A stretch of 64,000 nt of DNA from Streptomyces sp. NBC_00708 (GTDB lineage: Bacteria > Actinomycetota > Actinomycetes > Streptomycetales > Streptomycetaceae). A program made the position numbers and the translations under genes. Below, piece after piece: positions 45,268 to 62,238 of the stretch. The stretch is taken from positions 4,216,001 to 4,280,000 of the forward strand of contig CP108997.1 in NCBI GenBank assembly GCA_036226585.1. Reading direction: 5' to 3'. Below the pieces are notes generated by a model, which made no database searches, was not told the origin of the DNA, and worked only from the letters and a program-made list of their open reading frames with translations. Position 1 is the stretch's first letter. The number at the start of each line of letters is the position of its first letter.

Positions 45268-48200
45268 TTGGCCGCCTCGCGCAACGCCTCGACCGCGAAT
45301 ACGAACAACGGCGCCAGCACCGCCCCGCTGCGCATCTCTTTTGCAAAGATCAAGGAGCCCCTCGAGGTTCCGAACCTCCTCGCGCTGCAGACCGAGAGCT
45401 TTGACTGGCTCCTCGGCAACGCCGCCTGGAAGGCTCGCGTCGAGGCTGCTCTGGACAGTGGACAAGACGTCCCCACCAAGTCCGGCCTCGAGGAGATCTT
45501 CGAGGAGATCTCACCGATCGAAGACTTCTCCGGGTCGATGTCGCTCACGTTCCGCGACCACCGCTTCGAGCCCCCGAAGAACTCGATCGACGAGTGCAAG
45601 GAGCGCGACTTCACGTTCGCCGCCCCGCTCTTCGTCACGGCCGAGTTCACCAACAACGAGACCGGCGAGATCAAGTCCCAGACGGTCTTCATGGGCGACT
45701 TCCCGCTCATGACCAACAAGGGCACCTTCGTCATCAACGGCACCGAGCGTGTCGTGGTGTCGCAGCTGGTCCGCTCGCCGGGTGTCTACTTCGACTCGTC
45801 GATCGACAAGACGTCCGACAAGGACATCTTCTCCGCCAAGATCATCCCGTCCCGGGGTGCCTGGCTGGAGATGGAGATCGACAAGCGCGACATGGTCGGT
45901 GTCCGCATCGACCGCAAGCGCAAGCAGTCCGTCACCGTCCTCCTGAAGGCTCTCGGCTGGACCACCGAGCAGATCCTCGAGGAGTTCGGCGAGTACGAGT
46001 CGATGCGCGCCACCCTGGAGAAGGACCACACCCAGGGCCAGGACGACGCGCTGCTCGACATCTACCGCAAGCTCCGTCCGGGCGAGCCGCCCACCCGCGA
46101 GGCCGCTCAGACGCTGCTCGAGAACCTCTACTTCAACCCGAAGCGCTACGACCTCGCGAAGGTCGGCCGCTACAAGGTGAACAAGAAGCTCGGCGCCGAC
46201 GAGCCGCTGGACGCCGGCGTGCTCACCACCGACGACGTCATCGCGACCATCAAGTACCTGGTCAAGCTGCACGCCGGTGAGACCGAGACGGTGGGCGAGT
46301 CCGGCCGGACGATCGTCGTCGAGACCGACGACATCGACCACTTCGGCAACCGCCGCCTGCGCAACGTCGGCGAGCTCATCCAGAACCAGGTCCGTACGGG
46401 TCTCGCCCGTATGGAGCGCGTCGTGCGCGAGCGCATGACGACTCAGGACGTCGAGGCGATCACGCCGCAGACCCTGATCAACATCCGGCCGGTCGTCGCC
46501 TCCATCAAGGAGTTCTTCGGCACCAGCCAGCTGTCGCAGTTCATGGACCAGAACAACCCGCTGTCGGGTCTCACCCACAAGCGCCGTCTGTCGGCTCTTG
46601 GCCCGGGTGGTCTCTCCCGTGAGCGGGCCGGCTTCGAGGTCCGTGACGTGCACCCGTCCCACTACGGACGCATGTGCCCGATCGAGACCCCCGAAGGCCC
46701 GAACATCGGTCTGATCGGTTCGCTCGCCTCGTACGGCCGCGTCAACGCGTTCGGCTTCATCGAGACGCCGTACCGCAAGGTCGTCGACGGCCAGGTCACC
46801 GACGAGGTCGACTACATCACCGCCGACGAGGAAGACCGTTTCGTCATCGCCCAGGCGAACGCGACGCTCTCCGACGAGCTGCGGTTCACCGAGCCCCGCG
46901 TGCTGGTCCGCCGCCGCGGCGGTGAGGTCGACTACGTCCCCGGTGACGAGGTCGACTACATGGACGTCTCGCCGCGCCAGATGGTGTCCGTCGCCACCGC
47001 GATGATCCCGTTCCTGGAGCACGACGACGCCAACCGTGCCCTCATGGGCGCGAACATGATGCGTCAGGCGGTCCCGCTCATCAAGAGCGAGGCCCCGCTC
47101 GTCGGCACCGGCATGGAGTACCGCTGCGCCACCGACGCCGGTGACGTACTGAAGGCCGAGAAGGACGGTGTGGTCCAGGAGGTCTCCGCGGACTACATCA
47201 CCGTGACCAACGACGACGGCACGTACACCACGTACCGCATCGCCAAGTTCATGCGCTCCAACCAGGGCACCTCGGTCAACCAGAAGGTCGTCGTCTCCGA
47301 GGGCGACCGGGTCATCGAGGGCCAGGTGCTCGCCGACGGTCCGGCCACCGAGTTCGGTGAGATGGCGCTCGGCAAGAACCTGCTCGTGGCGTTCATGCCG
47401 TGGGAGGGTCACAACTACGAGGACGCGATCATCCTGTCGCAGCGCCTCGTGCAGGACGACGTCCTCTCCTCGATCCACATCGAGGAGCACGAGGTCGACG
47501 CCCGTGACACCAAGCTCGGCCCCGAGGAGATCACCCGGGACATCCCGAACGTCTCCGAGGAGGTCCTCGCCGACCTCGACGAGCGCGGCATCATCCGTAT
47601 CGGTGCCGAGGTCGTCGCCGGTGACATCCTCGTCGGCAAGGTCACGCCCAAGGGTGAGACCGAGCTGACCCCCGAGGAGCGCCTGCTCCGCGCGATCTTC
47701 GGTGAGAAGGCGCGCGAGGTCCGCGACACCTCGCTGAAGGTGCCGCACGGTGAGATCGGCAAGGTCATCGGCGTCCGCGTCTTCGACCGCGAAGAGGGCG
47801 ACGAGCTGCCGCCGGGCGTGAACCAGCTGGTCCGCGTCTACGTCGCGCAGAAGCGCAAGATCACCGACGGTGACAAGCTCGCCGGCCGTCACGGCAACAA
47901 GGGCGTCATCTCGAAGATCCTGCCGATCGAGGACATGCCGTTCCTGGAGGACGGCACCCCGGTCGACATCATCCTCAACCCGCTGGGTGTCCCGTCCCGA
48001 ATGAACCCGGGACAGGTCCTGGAGATCCACCTCGGCTGGCTCGCCAGCCGCGGCTGGGACGTCTCCGGCCTCGGTGACGAGTGGGCCAAGCGCCTGCAGG
48101 CCATCGGCGCCGACCAGGTCGCCCCCGGCACCAACGTCGCCACGCCCGTCTTCGACGGTGCGCGCGAGGACGAGATCTCCGGTCTCTTCGAGGCCACGAT

Positions 48201-48753
48201 CCCGAACCGCGACGGCATGCGTCTGGTGCAGCCCTCCGGCAAGGCCAAGCTGTTCGACGGCCGCTCCGGCGAGCCGTTCCCGGACCCGGTCTCGGTCGGC
48301 TACATGTACATCCTCAAGCTGCACCACCTGGTCGACGACAAGCTCCACGCGCGTTCGACCGGCCCGTACTCCATGATCACGCAGCAGCCGCTGGGTGGTA
48401 AGGCGCAGTTCGGTGGTCAGCGATTCGGTGAGATGGAGGTGTGGGCCCTTGAGGCTTACGGCGCCGCATACGCCCTCCAGGAACTCCTGACGATCAAGTC
48501 CGACGACGTCACCGGCCGCGTGAAGGTCTACGAGGCGATCGTCAAGGGCGAGAACATCCCCGAGCCGGGCATTCCCGAGTCCTTCAAGGTGCTCATCAAG
48601 GAAATGCAGTCGCTCTGCCTCAACGTGGAGGTGCTGTCCTCGGACGGCATGTCCATCGAGATGCGCGACACGGACGAGGACGTCTTCCGCGCGGCGGAGG
48701 AGCTCGGTATCGACCTGTCCCGGCGCGAGCCGAGCAGCGTCGAAGAGGTCTGA
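45268..48753 (+). CDS. rpoB: RNA polymerase beta subunit
   Basis: 1161 aa, matching Streptomyces RpoB. The start is TTG 45268 ([15 protein letters not shown]) preceded by GGAAGGA; the frame is open upstream, but that part overlaps the promoter. The rifampicin pocket ([20 protein letters not shown], then [12 protein letters not shown]) has the wild-type residues at the usual resistance positions. Other landmarks are the segment following [10 protein letters not shown] and the C-terminal [20 protein letters not shown]. With RpoC it forms the catalytic core. rpoC follows after 130 bases. Confidence 0.97.
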   Translation: MAASRNASTANTNNGASTAPLRISFAKIKEPLEVPNLLALQTESFDWLLGNAAWKARVEAALDSGQDVPTKSGLEEIFEEISPIEDFSGSMSLTFRDHRFEPPKNSIDECKERDFTFAAPLFVTAEFTNNETGEIKSQTVFMGDFPLMTNKGTFVINGTERVVVSQLVRSPGVYFDSSIDKTSDKDIFSAKIIPSRGAWLEMEIDKRDMVGVRIDRKRKQSVTVLLKALGWTTEQILEEFGEYESMRATLEKDHTQGQDDALLDIYRKLRPGEPPTREAAQTLLENLYFNPKRYDLAKVGRYKVNKKLGADEPLDAGVLTTDDVIATIKYLVKLHAGETETVGESGRTIVVETDDIDHFGNRRLRNVGELIQNQVRTGLARMERVVRERMTTQDVEAITPQTLINIRPVVASIKEFFGTSQLSQFMDQNNPLSGLTHKRRLSALGPGGLSRERAGFEVRDVHPSHYGRMCPIETPEGPNIGLIGSLASYGRVNAFGFIETPYRKVVDGQVTDEVDYITADEEDRFVIAQANATLSDELRFTEPRVLVRRRGGEVDYVPGDEVDYMDVSPRQMVSVATAMIPFLEHDDANRALMGANMMRQAVPLIKSEAPLVGTGMEYRCATDAGDVLKAEKDGVVQEVSADYITVTNDDGTYTTYRIAKFMRSNQGTSVNQKVVVSEGDRVIEGQVLADGPATEFGEMALGKNLLVAFMPWEGHNYEDAIILSQRLVQDDVLSSIHIEEHEVDARDTKLGPEEITRDIPNVSEEVLADLDERGIIRIGAEVVAGDILVGKVTPKGETELTPEERLLRAIFGEKAREVRDTSLKVPHGEIGKVIGVRVFDREEGDELPPGVNQLVRVYVAQKRKITDGDKLAGRHGNKGVISKILPIEDMPFLEDGTPVDIILNPLGVPSRMNPGQVLEIHLGWLASRGWDVSGLGDEWAKRLQAIGADQVAPGTNVATPVFDGAREDEISGLFEATIPNRDGMRLVQPSGKAKLFDGRSGEPFPDPVSVGYMYILKLHHLVDDKLHARSTGPYSMITQQPLGGKAQFGGQRFGEMEVWALEAYGAAYALQELLTIKSDDVTGRVKVYEAIVKGENIPEPGIPESFKVLIKEMQSLCLNVEVLSSDGMSIEMRDTDEDVFRAAEELGIDLSRREPSSVEEV

Positions 48754-48883
48754 CGGGTTGGCCGGCCGGATCCCCGTGATCCGGCCGGCTCTCCCCGGAC
48801 CCGTTCAGACCATTGCTGAAGTGCCCCGATTTTCTCGCGTGACGCGAGGGGGCTCGAACCCCCGAAAGAGGGATTGACGACAA

Positions 48884-52783
<3,900 letters not shown>

Positions 52784-52807
52784 GCGAGTCGCCTGATACG
52801 ACCGGAT

Positions 52808-52837
52808 GGCGGTCACCCCGTACGCGGGGTGGCCGCC
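52808..52837 (+). terminator. Terminator after rpoC
   Basis: Perfect 12-base arms GGCGGTCACCCC (52808-52819) and GGGGTGGCCGCC (52826-52837) with a six-base loop. No T-run. The following 52838-53010 region shows no gene. Confidence 0.75.
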
Positions 52838-53015
52838 CTCCGGCGTGTGATACGTCACAGCGCCGCCCGGGGTGCTGGGGCTGCCCGGGGGTCACGGACC
52901 CGGCCACAGGGCTCGTACGGGGCTCTGAGGCGGCCTCACGGGGCCGCGTGGCATCCGTACGGGTCGGGACAAGCCGGGCGGCGCGGCCGGCGGGCCCGGC
53001 TGGACACCATTTGTT

Positions 53016-53044
53016 TTGACCCAGGTCCGTGAGGTAGGTACGCT
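53016..53044 (+). promoter_or_regulatory. Promoter of rpsL-rpsG-fusA-tuf
   Basis: TTGACC at 53016-53021 and TACGCT at 53039-53044 with a 17-base spacer, a near-consensus vegetative promoter in an AT-enriched patch. The leader to rpsL is about 190 bases. Confidence 0.75.
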
Positions 53045-53238
53045 CAGACCTTGTGCCTGGGGTGTGCCTGGGTTCGTGTGCGTGTCCTCAACCGCATGGC
53101 GAGCCTGTCTTCGGCCACCGTGATCCGTGCTCCTCATGCCGTTCCGGTACGGGCTCGCAGGATTCGACACACCCGACCGCGTGGGTCGGCGACGTTCCAG
53201 GTTAGTTTCACCGACGGCACACAGAAACCGGAGAAGTA

Positions 53239-53610
53239 GTGCCTACGATCCAGCAGCTGGTCCGGAAGGGCCGGCAGGACAAGGTCGAGAAGAACAAGAC
53301 GCCCGCACTCGAGGGTTCGCCCCAGCGCCGCGGCGTCTGCACGCGTGTGTTCACGACCACCCCGAAGAAGCCGAACTCCGCGCTCCGGAAGGTCGCACGT
53401 GTGCGCCTGACCTCCGGTATCGAGGTCACGGCCTACATCCCGGGTGAGGGACACAACCTGCAGGAGCACTCCATCGTGCTCGTGCGTGGTGGCCGTGTGA
53501 AGGACCTGCCGGGTGTTCGTTACAAGATCATCCGCGGCTCGCTCGACACCCAGGGTGTCAAGAACCGCAAGCAGGCCCGCAGCCGCTACGGCGCCAAGAA
53601 GGAGAAGTAA
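53239..53610 (+). CDS. rpsL: Ribosomal protein S12
   Basis: 123 aa. The decoding-centre loops [20 protein letters not shown] and [16 protein letters not shown] carry the lysines whose substitution gives streptomycin resistance (equivalents of Lys43 and Lys88); both are wild type. GTG 53239 follows GGAGAAGTA. First gene of the str operon, with rpsG two bases downstream. Confidence 0.97.
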   Translation: MPTIQQLVRKGRQDKVEKNKTPALEGSPQRRGVCTRVFTTTPKKPNSALRKVARVRLTSGIEVTAYIPGEGHNLQEHSIVLVRGGRVKDLPGVRYKIIRGSLDTQGVKNRKQARSRYGAKKEK

Positions 53611-53612
53611 GA

Positions 53613-54083
53613 ATGCCTCGTAAGGGCCCCGCCCCGAAGCGCCCGGTCATCATCGACCCGGTCTACAGCTCTCCTCTTGTCACGTCGCTGATCAACAAGA
53701 TCCTGCTCGACGGCAAGCGTTCCACCGCCGAGCGGATCGTGTACGGCGCCATGGAGGGTCTTCGTGAGAAGACCGGCGCCGACCCGGTCATCACGCTGAA
53801 GCGCGCGCTGGAGAACGTCAAGCCCTCGCTCGAGGTCAAGTCCCGCCGTGTCGGTGGCGCCACCTACCAGGTGCCGATCGAGGTCAAGCCCGGTCGTGCC
53901 GCCACTCTGGCCCTCCGCTGGGTCGTGGGTTACTCCCGCGCCCGCCGTGAGAAGACGATGACCGAGCGGCTCATGAACGAGCTGCTCGACGCCTCGAACG
54001 GTCTTGGCGCTGCCGTCAAGAAGCGTGAGGACACCCACAAGATGGCCGAGTCCAACAAGGCCTTCGCGCACTACCGCTGGTAG
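53613..54083 (+). CDS. rpsG: Ribosomal protein S7
   Basis: 156 aa. [20 protein letters not shown] starts the rRNA-binding extension, and the conserved [19 protein letters not shown] and NKAFAHYRW end segments are present. It nucleates assembly of the 30S head. GGAGAAG overlapping the rpsL stop provides the ribosome site. fusA begins 38 bases on. Confidence 0.97.
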   Translation: MPRKGPAPKRPVIIDPVYSSPLVTSLINKILLDGKRSTAERIVYGAMEGLREKTGADPVITLKRALENVKPSLEVKSRRVGGATYQVPIEVKPGRAATLALRWVVGYSRARREKTMTERLMNELLDASNGLGAAVKKREDTHKMAESNKAFAHYRW

Positions 54084-54121
54084 TCGCTACCCCCATCGAG
54101 ACCGAGAGAAGACTGAGCCTT

Positions 54122-56251
<2,130 letters not shown>

Positions 56252-56411
56252 CTCTCCCGAGCTCACGCTTTAGGCTTGTCACCGGAGCCCGTGGGGCATT
56301 CGTCGCGCAGTTCACACTTCGCGGAGAATGCCCCCGGGGGCCGGCATCCCAGCAAAGATCACCTGGCGCCGATGAAGCAAGGCGTACAGAACCACTCCAC
56401 AGGAGGACCCA

Positions 56412-57605
<1,194 letters not shown>

Positions 57606-57648
57606 TCACTTGTTCGTCTGACCTGGTTGCTCCGCACAGAGCACCAAG

Positions 57649-57690
57649 AAGGGCCCCGTCCCACCGTTCACACGGTGGGGCGGGGCCCTT
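57649..57690 (+). terminator. Terminator after tuf
   Basis: Perfect 19-base arms at 57649-57667 and 57672-57690 with a TCAC loop, ending the str operon and facing the convergent GNAT gene. Confidence 0.9.
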
Positions 57691-57704
57691 CGGTGTTGTA
57701 CGGG

Positions 57705-58169
57705 TTACGCGGCGGCCCCCGGCCGCCGGATCATGAAGACGTCCACCGGGTCCTCCCGCTCGGTCACGAAGCCGTGCCGCTCGTAGAGCCGGCGGGCGGC
57801 GCTGCCCTGGAGGACGTTCAGCCGCACCGGTACCCCTTCGGCGTCCGTGCGGTCCAGCAGGTGCCGCAGTACGCCGGAGCCGATGCCCCGCCCCTGGAGC
57901 CCCGCGTCCAGGAAGAAGCTCTCCAGGCACCACCCGTCCTCGTACGGCCGCAGCGTCACGCAGCCCGCGAAGCGGCCGTCCACGAGGATGATCCCGGTGT
58001 GCTCGGGGACGTACGAGTCACGCATCCGCCGGCGCACCCGGTGCTCGTCGAAGCGGCCGAGGCGGACCAGGTCCGGGCGCATCACGACGGCCCGTAGCTC
58101 GACGATGTCGTCCAGGTCGGCGGGGGTGGCGGGGCGCAGGTCCCAGCCTTGAGTGGTACGTACATGCAT
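57705..58169 (-). CDS. GNAT-family N-acetyltransferase
   Basis: Acetyl-CoA-dependent acyltransferase, 154 aa. The fold is seen from LRPATPADLDDIVELRAVVM to the acetyl-CoA loop LDAGLQGRGIGSGVLRHLLD (Q/R-x-x-G-x-G/A) and the final LYERHGFVTERED motif. The substrate is not predictable. It converges on tuf across the terminator and starts just downstream of the hairpin at 58190-58235. Confidence 0.88.
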   Translation of the reverse strand: MHVRTTQGWDLRPATPADLDDIVELRAVVMRPDLVRLGRFDEHRVRRRMRDSYVPEHTGIILVDGRFAGCVTLRPYEDGWCLESFFLDAGLQGRGIGSGVLRHLLDRTDAEGVPVRLNVLQGSAARRLYERHGFVTEREDPVDVFMIRRPGAAA

Positions 58170-58189
58170 GGCGGGAGTCTGTCAGAGGG

Positions 58190-58235
58190 GCGCCTTGCAC
58201 CTCCCGGGCGGTTCTCTCCGGGAGGTGCAAGGCGC
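58190..58235 (-). terminator. Terminator after the small lipoprotein gene
   Basis: Perfect 18-base arms at 58190-58207 and 58218-58235 with a ten-base loop, nine bases past the stop of the lipoprotein gene. Confidence 0.85.
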
Positions 58236-58244
58236 TGGGCGGTG

Positions 58245-58688
58245 CTACTCCGTTGAGGACGTTGACTTGTCGGACGGAGCTGGCCTGTCGGCGAAAACGA
58301 CGAGGTGCCATGCGCCGTGTGTCTTGACCACGCTGAAGGTGTCCCGTGTCGTCCTGCCGGAATGTGCCTTTGCGGTCAGCTTTGCCGATCCGGTATCGGG
58401 GCCCATGTCGAGGTCGATTTGAATCTCAGTGATCGAAAGTCCTCGACCGCCCTTGTCTGCGAGGATCTGAGCGGCTTCGTGGCGAGCGCGCGCATCGTCA
58501 GGAACACCACCCACTCGAATCAGGTGATCCGTGTCGCGTGAGTTCAAGGCATCCACATAGGACTCCACCGCAGCGCGTGCGCCCTTTTTGGCCTCGTCGG
58601 CACTGTCTGAGTCTTCACCACTGCCACACGCGGTCAGAAGTATTGCTGTCAGTGCTGCAGTGATGAGTTGCCGTCGGTGCGTGTTCAC
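58245..58688 (-). CDS. Small exported lipoprotein, unknown function
   Basis: Predicted lipoprotein of 147 aa. A short signal sequence with THRRQ, a hydrophobic core and lipobox LLTAC (Cys21) precede a Ser/Asp/Glu linker and a domain resembling the NTF2-like or DUF4878 type (AVESYVDALNSRDTDHLIRV, then DTFSVVKTHGAWHLVVFADR), in which a helix pair is followed by beta strands. The GTG start at 58688 gives a sensible signal peptide; in-frame alternatives upstream overlap the amidase gene end. It lies 38 bases after the amidase-domain gene on the same strand and may be cotranscribed with it. Confidence 0.75.
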   Translation of the reverse strand: MNTHRRQLITAALTAILLTACGSGEDSDSADEAKKGARAAVESYVDALNSRDTDHLIRVGGVPDDARARHEAAQILADKGGRGLSITEIQIDLDMGPDTGSAKLTAKAHSGRTTRDTFSVVKTHGAWHLVVFADRPAPSDKSTSSTE

Positions 58689-58726
58689 TTCCCGGAGCGT
58701 CACGCGGGGCCAGCCCCAGGCTCCCT

Positions 58727-59896
58727 TCACGTCCGGTGTGCGTACCACCAGGCACCTCCGTGATCGGCCACGATCTTTTTTAGGCTCTTATTGTGAGTGT
58801 TGGTCGTGTGGTAGGTGAGGTACGGAACTCCGTTGTACTTCTTGGTGACGACCATGGTGTGGTTGATGTTGCCGTTGCGATCCCAGTCGGCCTGAAGCAC
58901 ATCGGAACTGACGAGCTGGTAGACGTTGTCGAGTATCTTGGTTCGCTTCGAGTGTTTCACAGCGAACCAGTACCAATTCTCTGCGCCGGCCCAGGTGTAA
59001 CTCGTTCTTTCCACGAAGATGGTGTAGAACCATTTCGCGTTGTTCGACCGCCGTCCGGGGTCAGTTGGTCCGACTATGGACCAGCCGCCAGCCTTCATTG
59101 CTTGAGACACGAAGTTGGTGCAGTCGTTGCCGTATGTGCGGTAGGCCCCCTTGTTGGGGCTCTTCCAGTACTTATTGGCGTAGGCAACGATGTTGTTGTA
59201 GTTGTATCCGGCCTGCAGTCTCACATCCTTCGTGCTGCTATTCGGCAGTTCTTCCGTGCTGGATGGTGTGCCCTTGCTGCCCTCGGCCTGGTCCGGCACG
59301 CCACCGCTGGTGTCGTCTGCCGAATCCGGTTCGGTCACCTGGGTGCTGGGTGCCGGGCCTGGTCCCGTGTCGGCGTGGTCCGACGCGAGCAGCCATGTGC
59401 CGTCGGCGGACCGGGTGAACGTCACCGTGTGGGGAAGAGAGATCTCCTCGTACTCGGGCGCACCCTCGGCGATTTCCGCAGGCGTGAACGGCATGTAGAG
59501 CCGGGTGTCTTCCGTGAGTTGGAGGGTGGCCGTGGTGCCGTTCAGCGAAGATTCCGTGACCGTCACGTCCACTGCGGCTTTTGTGTACCCACCGTCCACC
59601 TGCTCGTACCGCTCGCCCTTGGCTGCGAGCAGGGAAAATTCATCCGCAGTGCGGTTCGCCATGGCCGGGGTGGCGGAAATGCCTGACATTCTGGCCTGAG
59701 TGGGGCTGGTGGTGACCATATTCGCGCGTGCTTGGAGGTATTCCTCCGCGTGTTGAGCCAGTCCGTCGACCTCACTTGTCGTGAGATTGGCGTTGTTCGA
59801 GATTGGTTGAGGTTGGGGTGGCGCAGCCCCCAATAATGCGCTGACGGCAGCGATGGTGATCGCGGCACCTAACTGTCTCTTGTAAGCGGTTCGCAT
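58727..59896 (-). CDS. Secreted amidase-domain (Amidase_6-like) protein
   Basis: Exported protein of 389 aa. An N-terminal signal peptide (RTAYKRQLGAAITIAAVSAL) is followed by an NTF2-like middle region, a Ser/Thr/Asp/Pro linker (residues 175-222), and a C-terminal putative cysteine hydrolase domain. The latter shows YNNIVAYANKYWKSPNKGAY, then YGNDCTNFVSQAMKAGG with likely nucleophile Cys259, and NINHTMVVTKKY with likely catalytic His346, matching the amidase-domain proteins common in Firmicutes and Streptomyces. Cell wall or peptide hydrolysis is inferred. The ATG 59896 follows GGGGGA. The gene is visibly lower in GC than its neighbours, with more A/T at third positions, suggesting acquisition from outside. 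Confidence 0.82.
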   Translation of the reverse strand: MRTAYKRQLGAAITIAAVSALLGAAPPQPQPISNNANLTTSEVDGLAQHAEEYLQARANMVTTSPTQARMSGISATPAMANRTADEFSLLAAKGERYEQVDGGYTKAAVDVTVTESSLNGTTATLQLTEDTRLYMPFTPAEIAEGAPEYEEISLPHTVTFTRSADGTWLLASDHADTGPGPAPSTQVTEPDSADDTSGGVPDQAEGSKGTPSSTEELPNSSTKDVRLQAGYNYNNIVAYANKYWKSPNKGAYRTYGNDCTNFVSQAMKAGGWSIVGPTDPGRRSNNAKWFYTIFVERTSYTWAGAENWYWFAVKHSKRTKILDNVYQLVSSDVLQADWDRNGNINHTMVVTKKYNGVPYLTYHTTNTHNKSLKKIVADHGGAWWYAHRT

Positions 59897-60022
59897 GAAG
59901 GTCCCCCATTTTGAGCCTGACTGGTCGATATCGTTTCTATCCATCAACTGCGGATTGCGTGCTGCGTTGCCCGCCTGTCGGCTGATTGTGGGCGAGGAAT
60001 GTCCGGTTCCGTCAGGGCTCTG

Positions 60023-61132
60023 TCAGCTATGGGGGAACCTCCCGTCAGCCGCCGCCCAGGACGCCACGAGCCCCCGCGCACACGCCTCCAGGGCGGCGTC
60101 GCGGTTCTCCGGGGAGGTGTCGTCCACGAGGCGGGCCACGGTCGGCAGGAGTGCGGGTACGGCGGAGGGCCAGCGGGACATCAGGGACGCGGCGACCCTG
60201 AGCGCGCCCGCCCGTTCCGTCGTGCCGGCATGGCGCAGCAGCGCGCGGGCGAGGGCGAGCCGGCCGGGCAGGTCGGCCCCGAGGTGCCGGTCGGCCTCGG
60301 TGATGACGTCGGCCGTGGGGACGACGCACTCGGCGGGCGGCACGGCCCACGGGGCGAGTAGCGCGGCGGTGGTGACGGGGGCGTAGCGGGGATCGGCGTA
60401 CCCGGGCAGGGCGTGGCACAGGGCCTCAACGGCCTGGAGCCGGACGTCGTGGCGGATCTCCTCGTCCCAGGCGACCCAGGCATCGGCGTCCTCGGCGATA
60501 TCGGGTTCCGGTCCCTTGCCGTCGACGGTCATGAGGTGCCGCAGCCATGCGACGGCCTCGTCGCGCCCCATGACGGCGTGGCGGGCCAGCTCGCCCACGC
60601 CCAGCACGAGGCGCCCGGCCGACCAGCGGTCCGGCTCCTCGTTGAAGCGGGCCCGGAAGCGCGCGATCAGCGCGTCCGCGTGGGCCGTGGACCGGGCGAG
60701 CGCGCGGACCGTCCCGCCCCGGACGACGGGGGCACCGTCGTCGAGCAGGGGCAGCAGCTCCTCGGCGGCCCGCTCCCAGGCGGCCGGCCACAGCGCGTCG
60801 ACCCGCGCGGCCGGGGCGGTGTTGCCCGTGCCCGCGATGTGGGCGATCGTCCGCAGGACCGCGAAGCGCACCGTCACGTCCGGGTCCCCGGCCGCCTCGA
60901 CGAGGTACGGCAGCAACTGCGTGGCCGCCGCCAGCACCGCGCTGCCTTCGCCGATGGCCGCGAAGCGCAGAGCCGCGCAGGTCTCGTCGGCCGTGACGCG
61001 GTCCGGCGCCCAGAGCCCGGCAAGCACCTCGGGGCCGTACGACTCCCCGGTGTAGGCGTCGACGACCTTCGGCCAGTCGGTCCGGGCGGCGAGCCGCGCC
61101 AGCCGCCGCGCTCGCGTGTCCGGTACGGACAT
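60023..61132 (-). CDS. HEAT-repeat protein
   Basis: Soluble protein of 369 aa built from helical repeats. HEAT-like units can be read as AALRFAAIGEGSAVLAAATQ, YLVEAAGDPDVTVRFAVLRT and LLDDGAPVVRGGTVRALARS, with further units to the C-terminus. Such proteins act as scaffolds or adaptors; no catalytic motif is seen. The start at 61132 lies 10 bases downstream of the end of the next gene on the same strand, so an operon with the two small proteins upstream (61143-62077) is likely. Confidence 0.75.
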   Translation of the reverse strand: MSVPDTRARRLARLAARTDWPKVVDAYTGESYGPEVLAGLWAPDRVTADETCAALRFAAIGEGSAVLAAATQLLPYLVEAAGDPDVTVRFAVLRTIAHIAGTGNTAPAARVDALWPAAWERAAEELLPLLDDGAPVVRGGTVRALARSTAHADALIARFRARFNEEPDRWSAGRLVLGVGELARHAVMGRDEAVAWLRHLMTVDGKGPEPDIAEDADAWVAWDEEIRHDVRLQAVEALCHALPGYADPRYAPVTTAALLAPWAVPPAECVVPTADVITEADRHLGADLPGRLALARALLRHAGTTERAGALRVAASLMSRWPSAVPALLPTVARLVDDTSPENRDAALEACARGLVASWAAADGRFPHS

Positions 61133-61142
61133 CCGGCCGCCG

Positions 61143-61586
61143 TCAGCTCTTCGCGGCGAGGCCCAGCACGGGCAGAACGAGGGCGCGGTTGCCCCGGCGC
61201 CCGTCCCACGCCTCGTAGACGAGAGCCTGCGGTCCGGTGACCCGCAGGGCGTCGCGCAGGCCGGTCACTGTCATCCCCGCCAGCCTGCGGTACGCGTCCG
61301 AGGGCGAGGGCCAGGGCAGCTCCGCCCACCAGTTGTGGCCGTAGACGGTGTCCTCGGGCGCCTGCCAGCCCGCCTCGACGATCAGCCCGGAGCCCGCCTC
61401 CCCGGCGCGCAGTTCCGGGGCGAGGTGGTGATCACCGACGAGTTCGGCCTCCACCCCGTCCTCGCGCTGCAGGAACTGCGCGTACCGGCCCGAGTCCCCG
61501 TCCTCGCGGATGATCAGCACCGATCCGGCGGACAGCGTGGACAGCTGCTCGGCAAGCTTCTCCGCGAAGACGTCCCAGTCCGTCAC
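61143..61586 (-). CDS. TY-Chap/YbjN-like small protein
   Basis: Acidic protein of 147 aa. WDVFAEKLAEQLSTLSAGSV followed by LIIREDG, ...YAQFLQREDGVEAELVGD, GWQAPEDTVYGHNWWAEL and DALRVTGPQALVYEAWDG match the alpha-beta fold seen in type III secretion chaperone-like (TY-Chap) domains, which in actinobacteria often accompany secreted toxin or WXG100 systems. Assignment is from memory of the pattern. GTG 61586 follows GAGGAGGGG and overlaps the stop of the upstream gene by four bases. Confidence 0.65.
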   Translation of the reverse strand: MTDWDVFAEKLAEQLSTLSAGSVLIIREDGDSGRYAQFLQREDGVEAELVGDHHLAPELRAGEAGSGLIVEAGWQAPEDTVYGHNWWAELPWPSPSDAYRRLAGMTVTGLRDALRVTGPQALVYEAWDGRRGNRALVLPVLGLAAKS

Positions 61587-62077
61587 AGCAGCCCCTCCTC
61601 GTCCATCCGCAGCAGCTCCTCGTCGAGCGACAGCCGCTTGTTGGTCACCAGCTCCAGGTACACCGAGTCCCCCGCGTTCTCCAGAACCAGGGTGGTGTCG
61701 GGGCCCTCCCAGTGGATCGCCGCCGTGGTGCCCGGCCTGCGGTCGGTCGGCGCGCCCAACGACGCCTCCAGCGCGGCGGCCATCCGCGCGAACGCGTCCA
61801 GGGACGGGGCCCACCCAGCCGCGTAGTCGGTCAGGCGCAGCCGTACGCGCTCGACCATCTCCTCGTCCTCCGCGCGCCTGCGCCGGGACGCGGTGCTCCT
61901 CTCGAACCCGGTACGGAGCTGGTCCCACTGCGGCCGGATCATCAGCGCCTTGCGCGTGAACTGGCTGGACCGCCGGGAACTCGACGTAGCCCCCAGCTCC
62001 CACGTGCATTCCGACGACCGCAGCCGTGCGGCCAGTTCGACGATTTCGCTGCTGCTCAGCGCGTGCCATTGCGTCAT
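61583..62077 (-). CDS. DUF6301-like hypothetical protein
   Basis: Protein of 164 aa. The start MTQWHALSSSEIVELAARLR and the segment EGPDTTLVLENAGDSVYLEL resemble a small actinobacterial family of unknown function (DUF6301, recalled, not checked). The middle is rich in Arg and Ser. It is the first gene of the three-gene group ending with the HEAT-repeat protein. A ribosome site is weak (CGGGGG). No transmembrane segment is seen. Confidence 0.6.
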   Translation of the reverse strand: MTQWHALSSSEIVELAARLRSSECTWELGATSSSRRSSQFTRKALMIRPQWDQLRTGFERSTASRRRRAEDEEMVERVRLRLTDYAAGWAPSLDAFARMAAALEASLGAPTDRRPGTTAAIHWEGPDTTLVLENAGDSVYLELVTNKRLSLDEELLRMDEEGLL

Positions 62078-62238
62078 ACGTCCCCCGGAGGCACGGCGCC
62101 CCCGCCCTCCTCGCCCTCGTACGCCGGTCGGTGGCGCCGATCATGGCATACCAACGCCGCGCCTTGAGCGTGGAGTTGTACCACCAAGCGGTCAGCAGGG
62201 CGAAGGGTGTGCCTACGGGGCGGACCTAGGATGACCGC

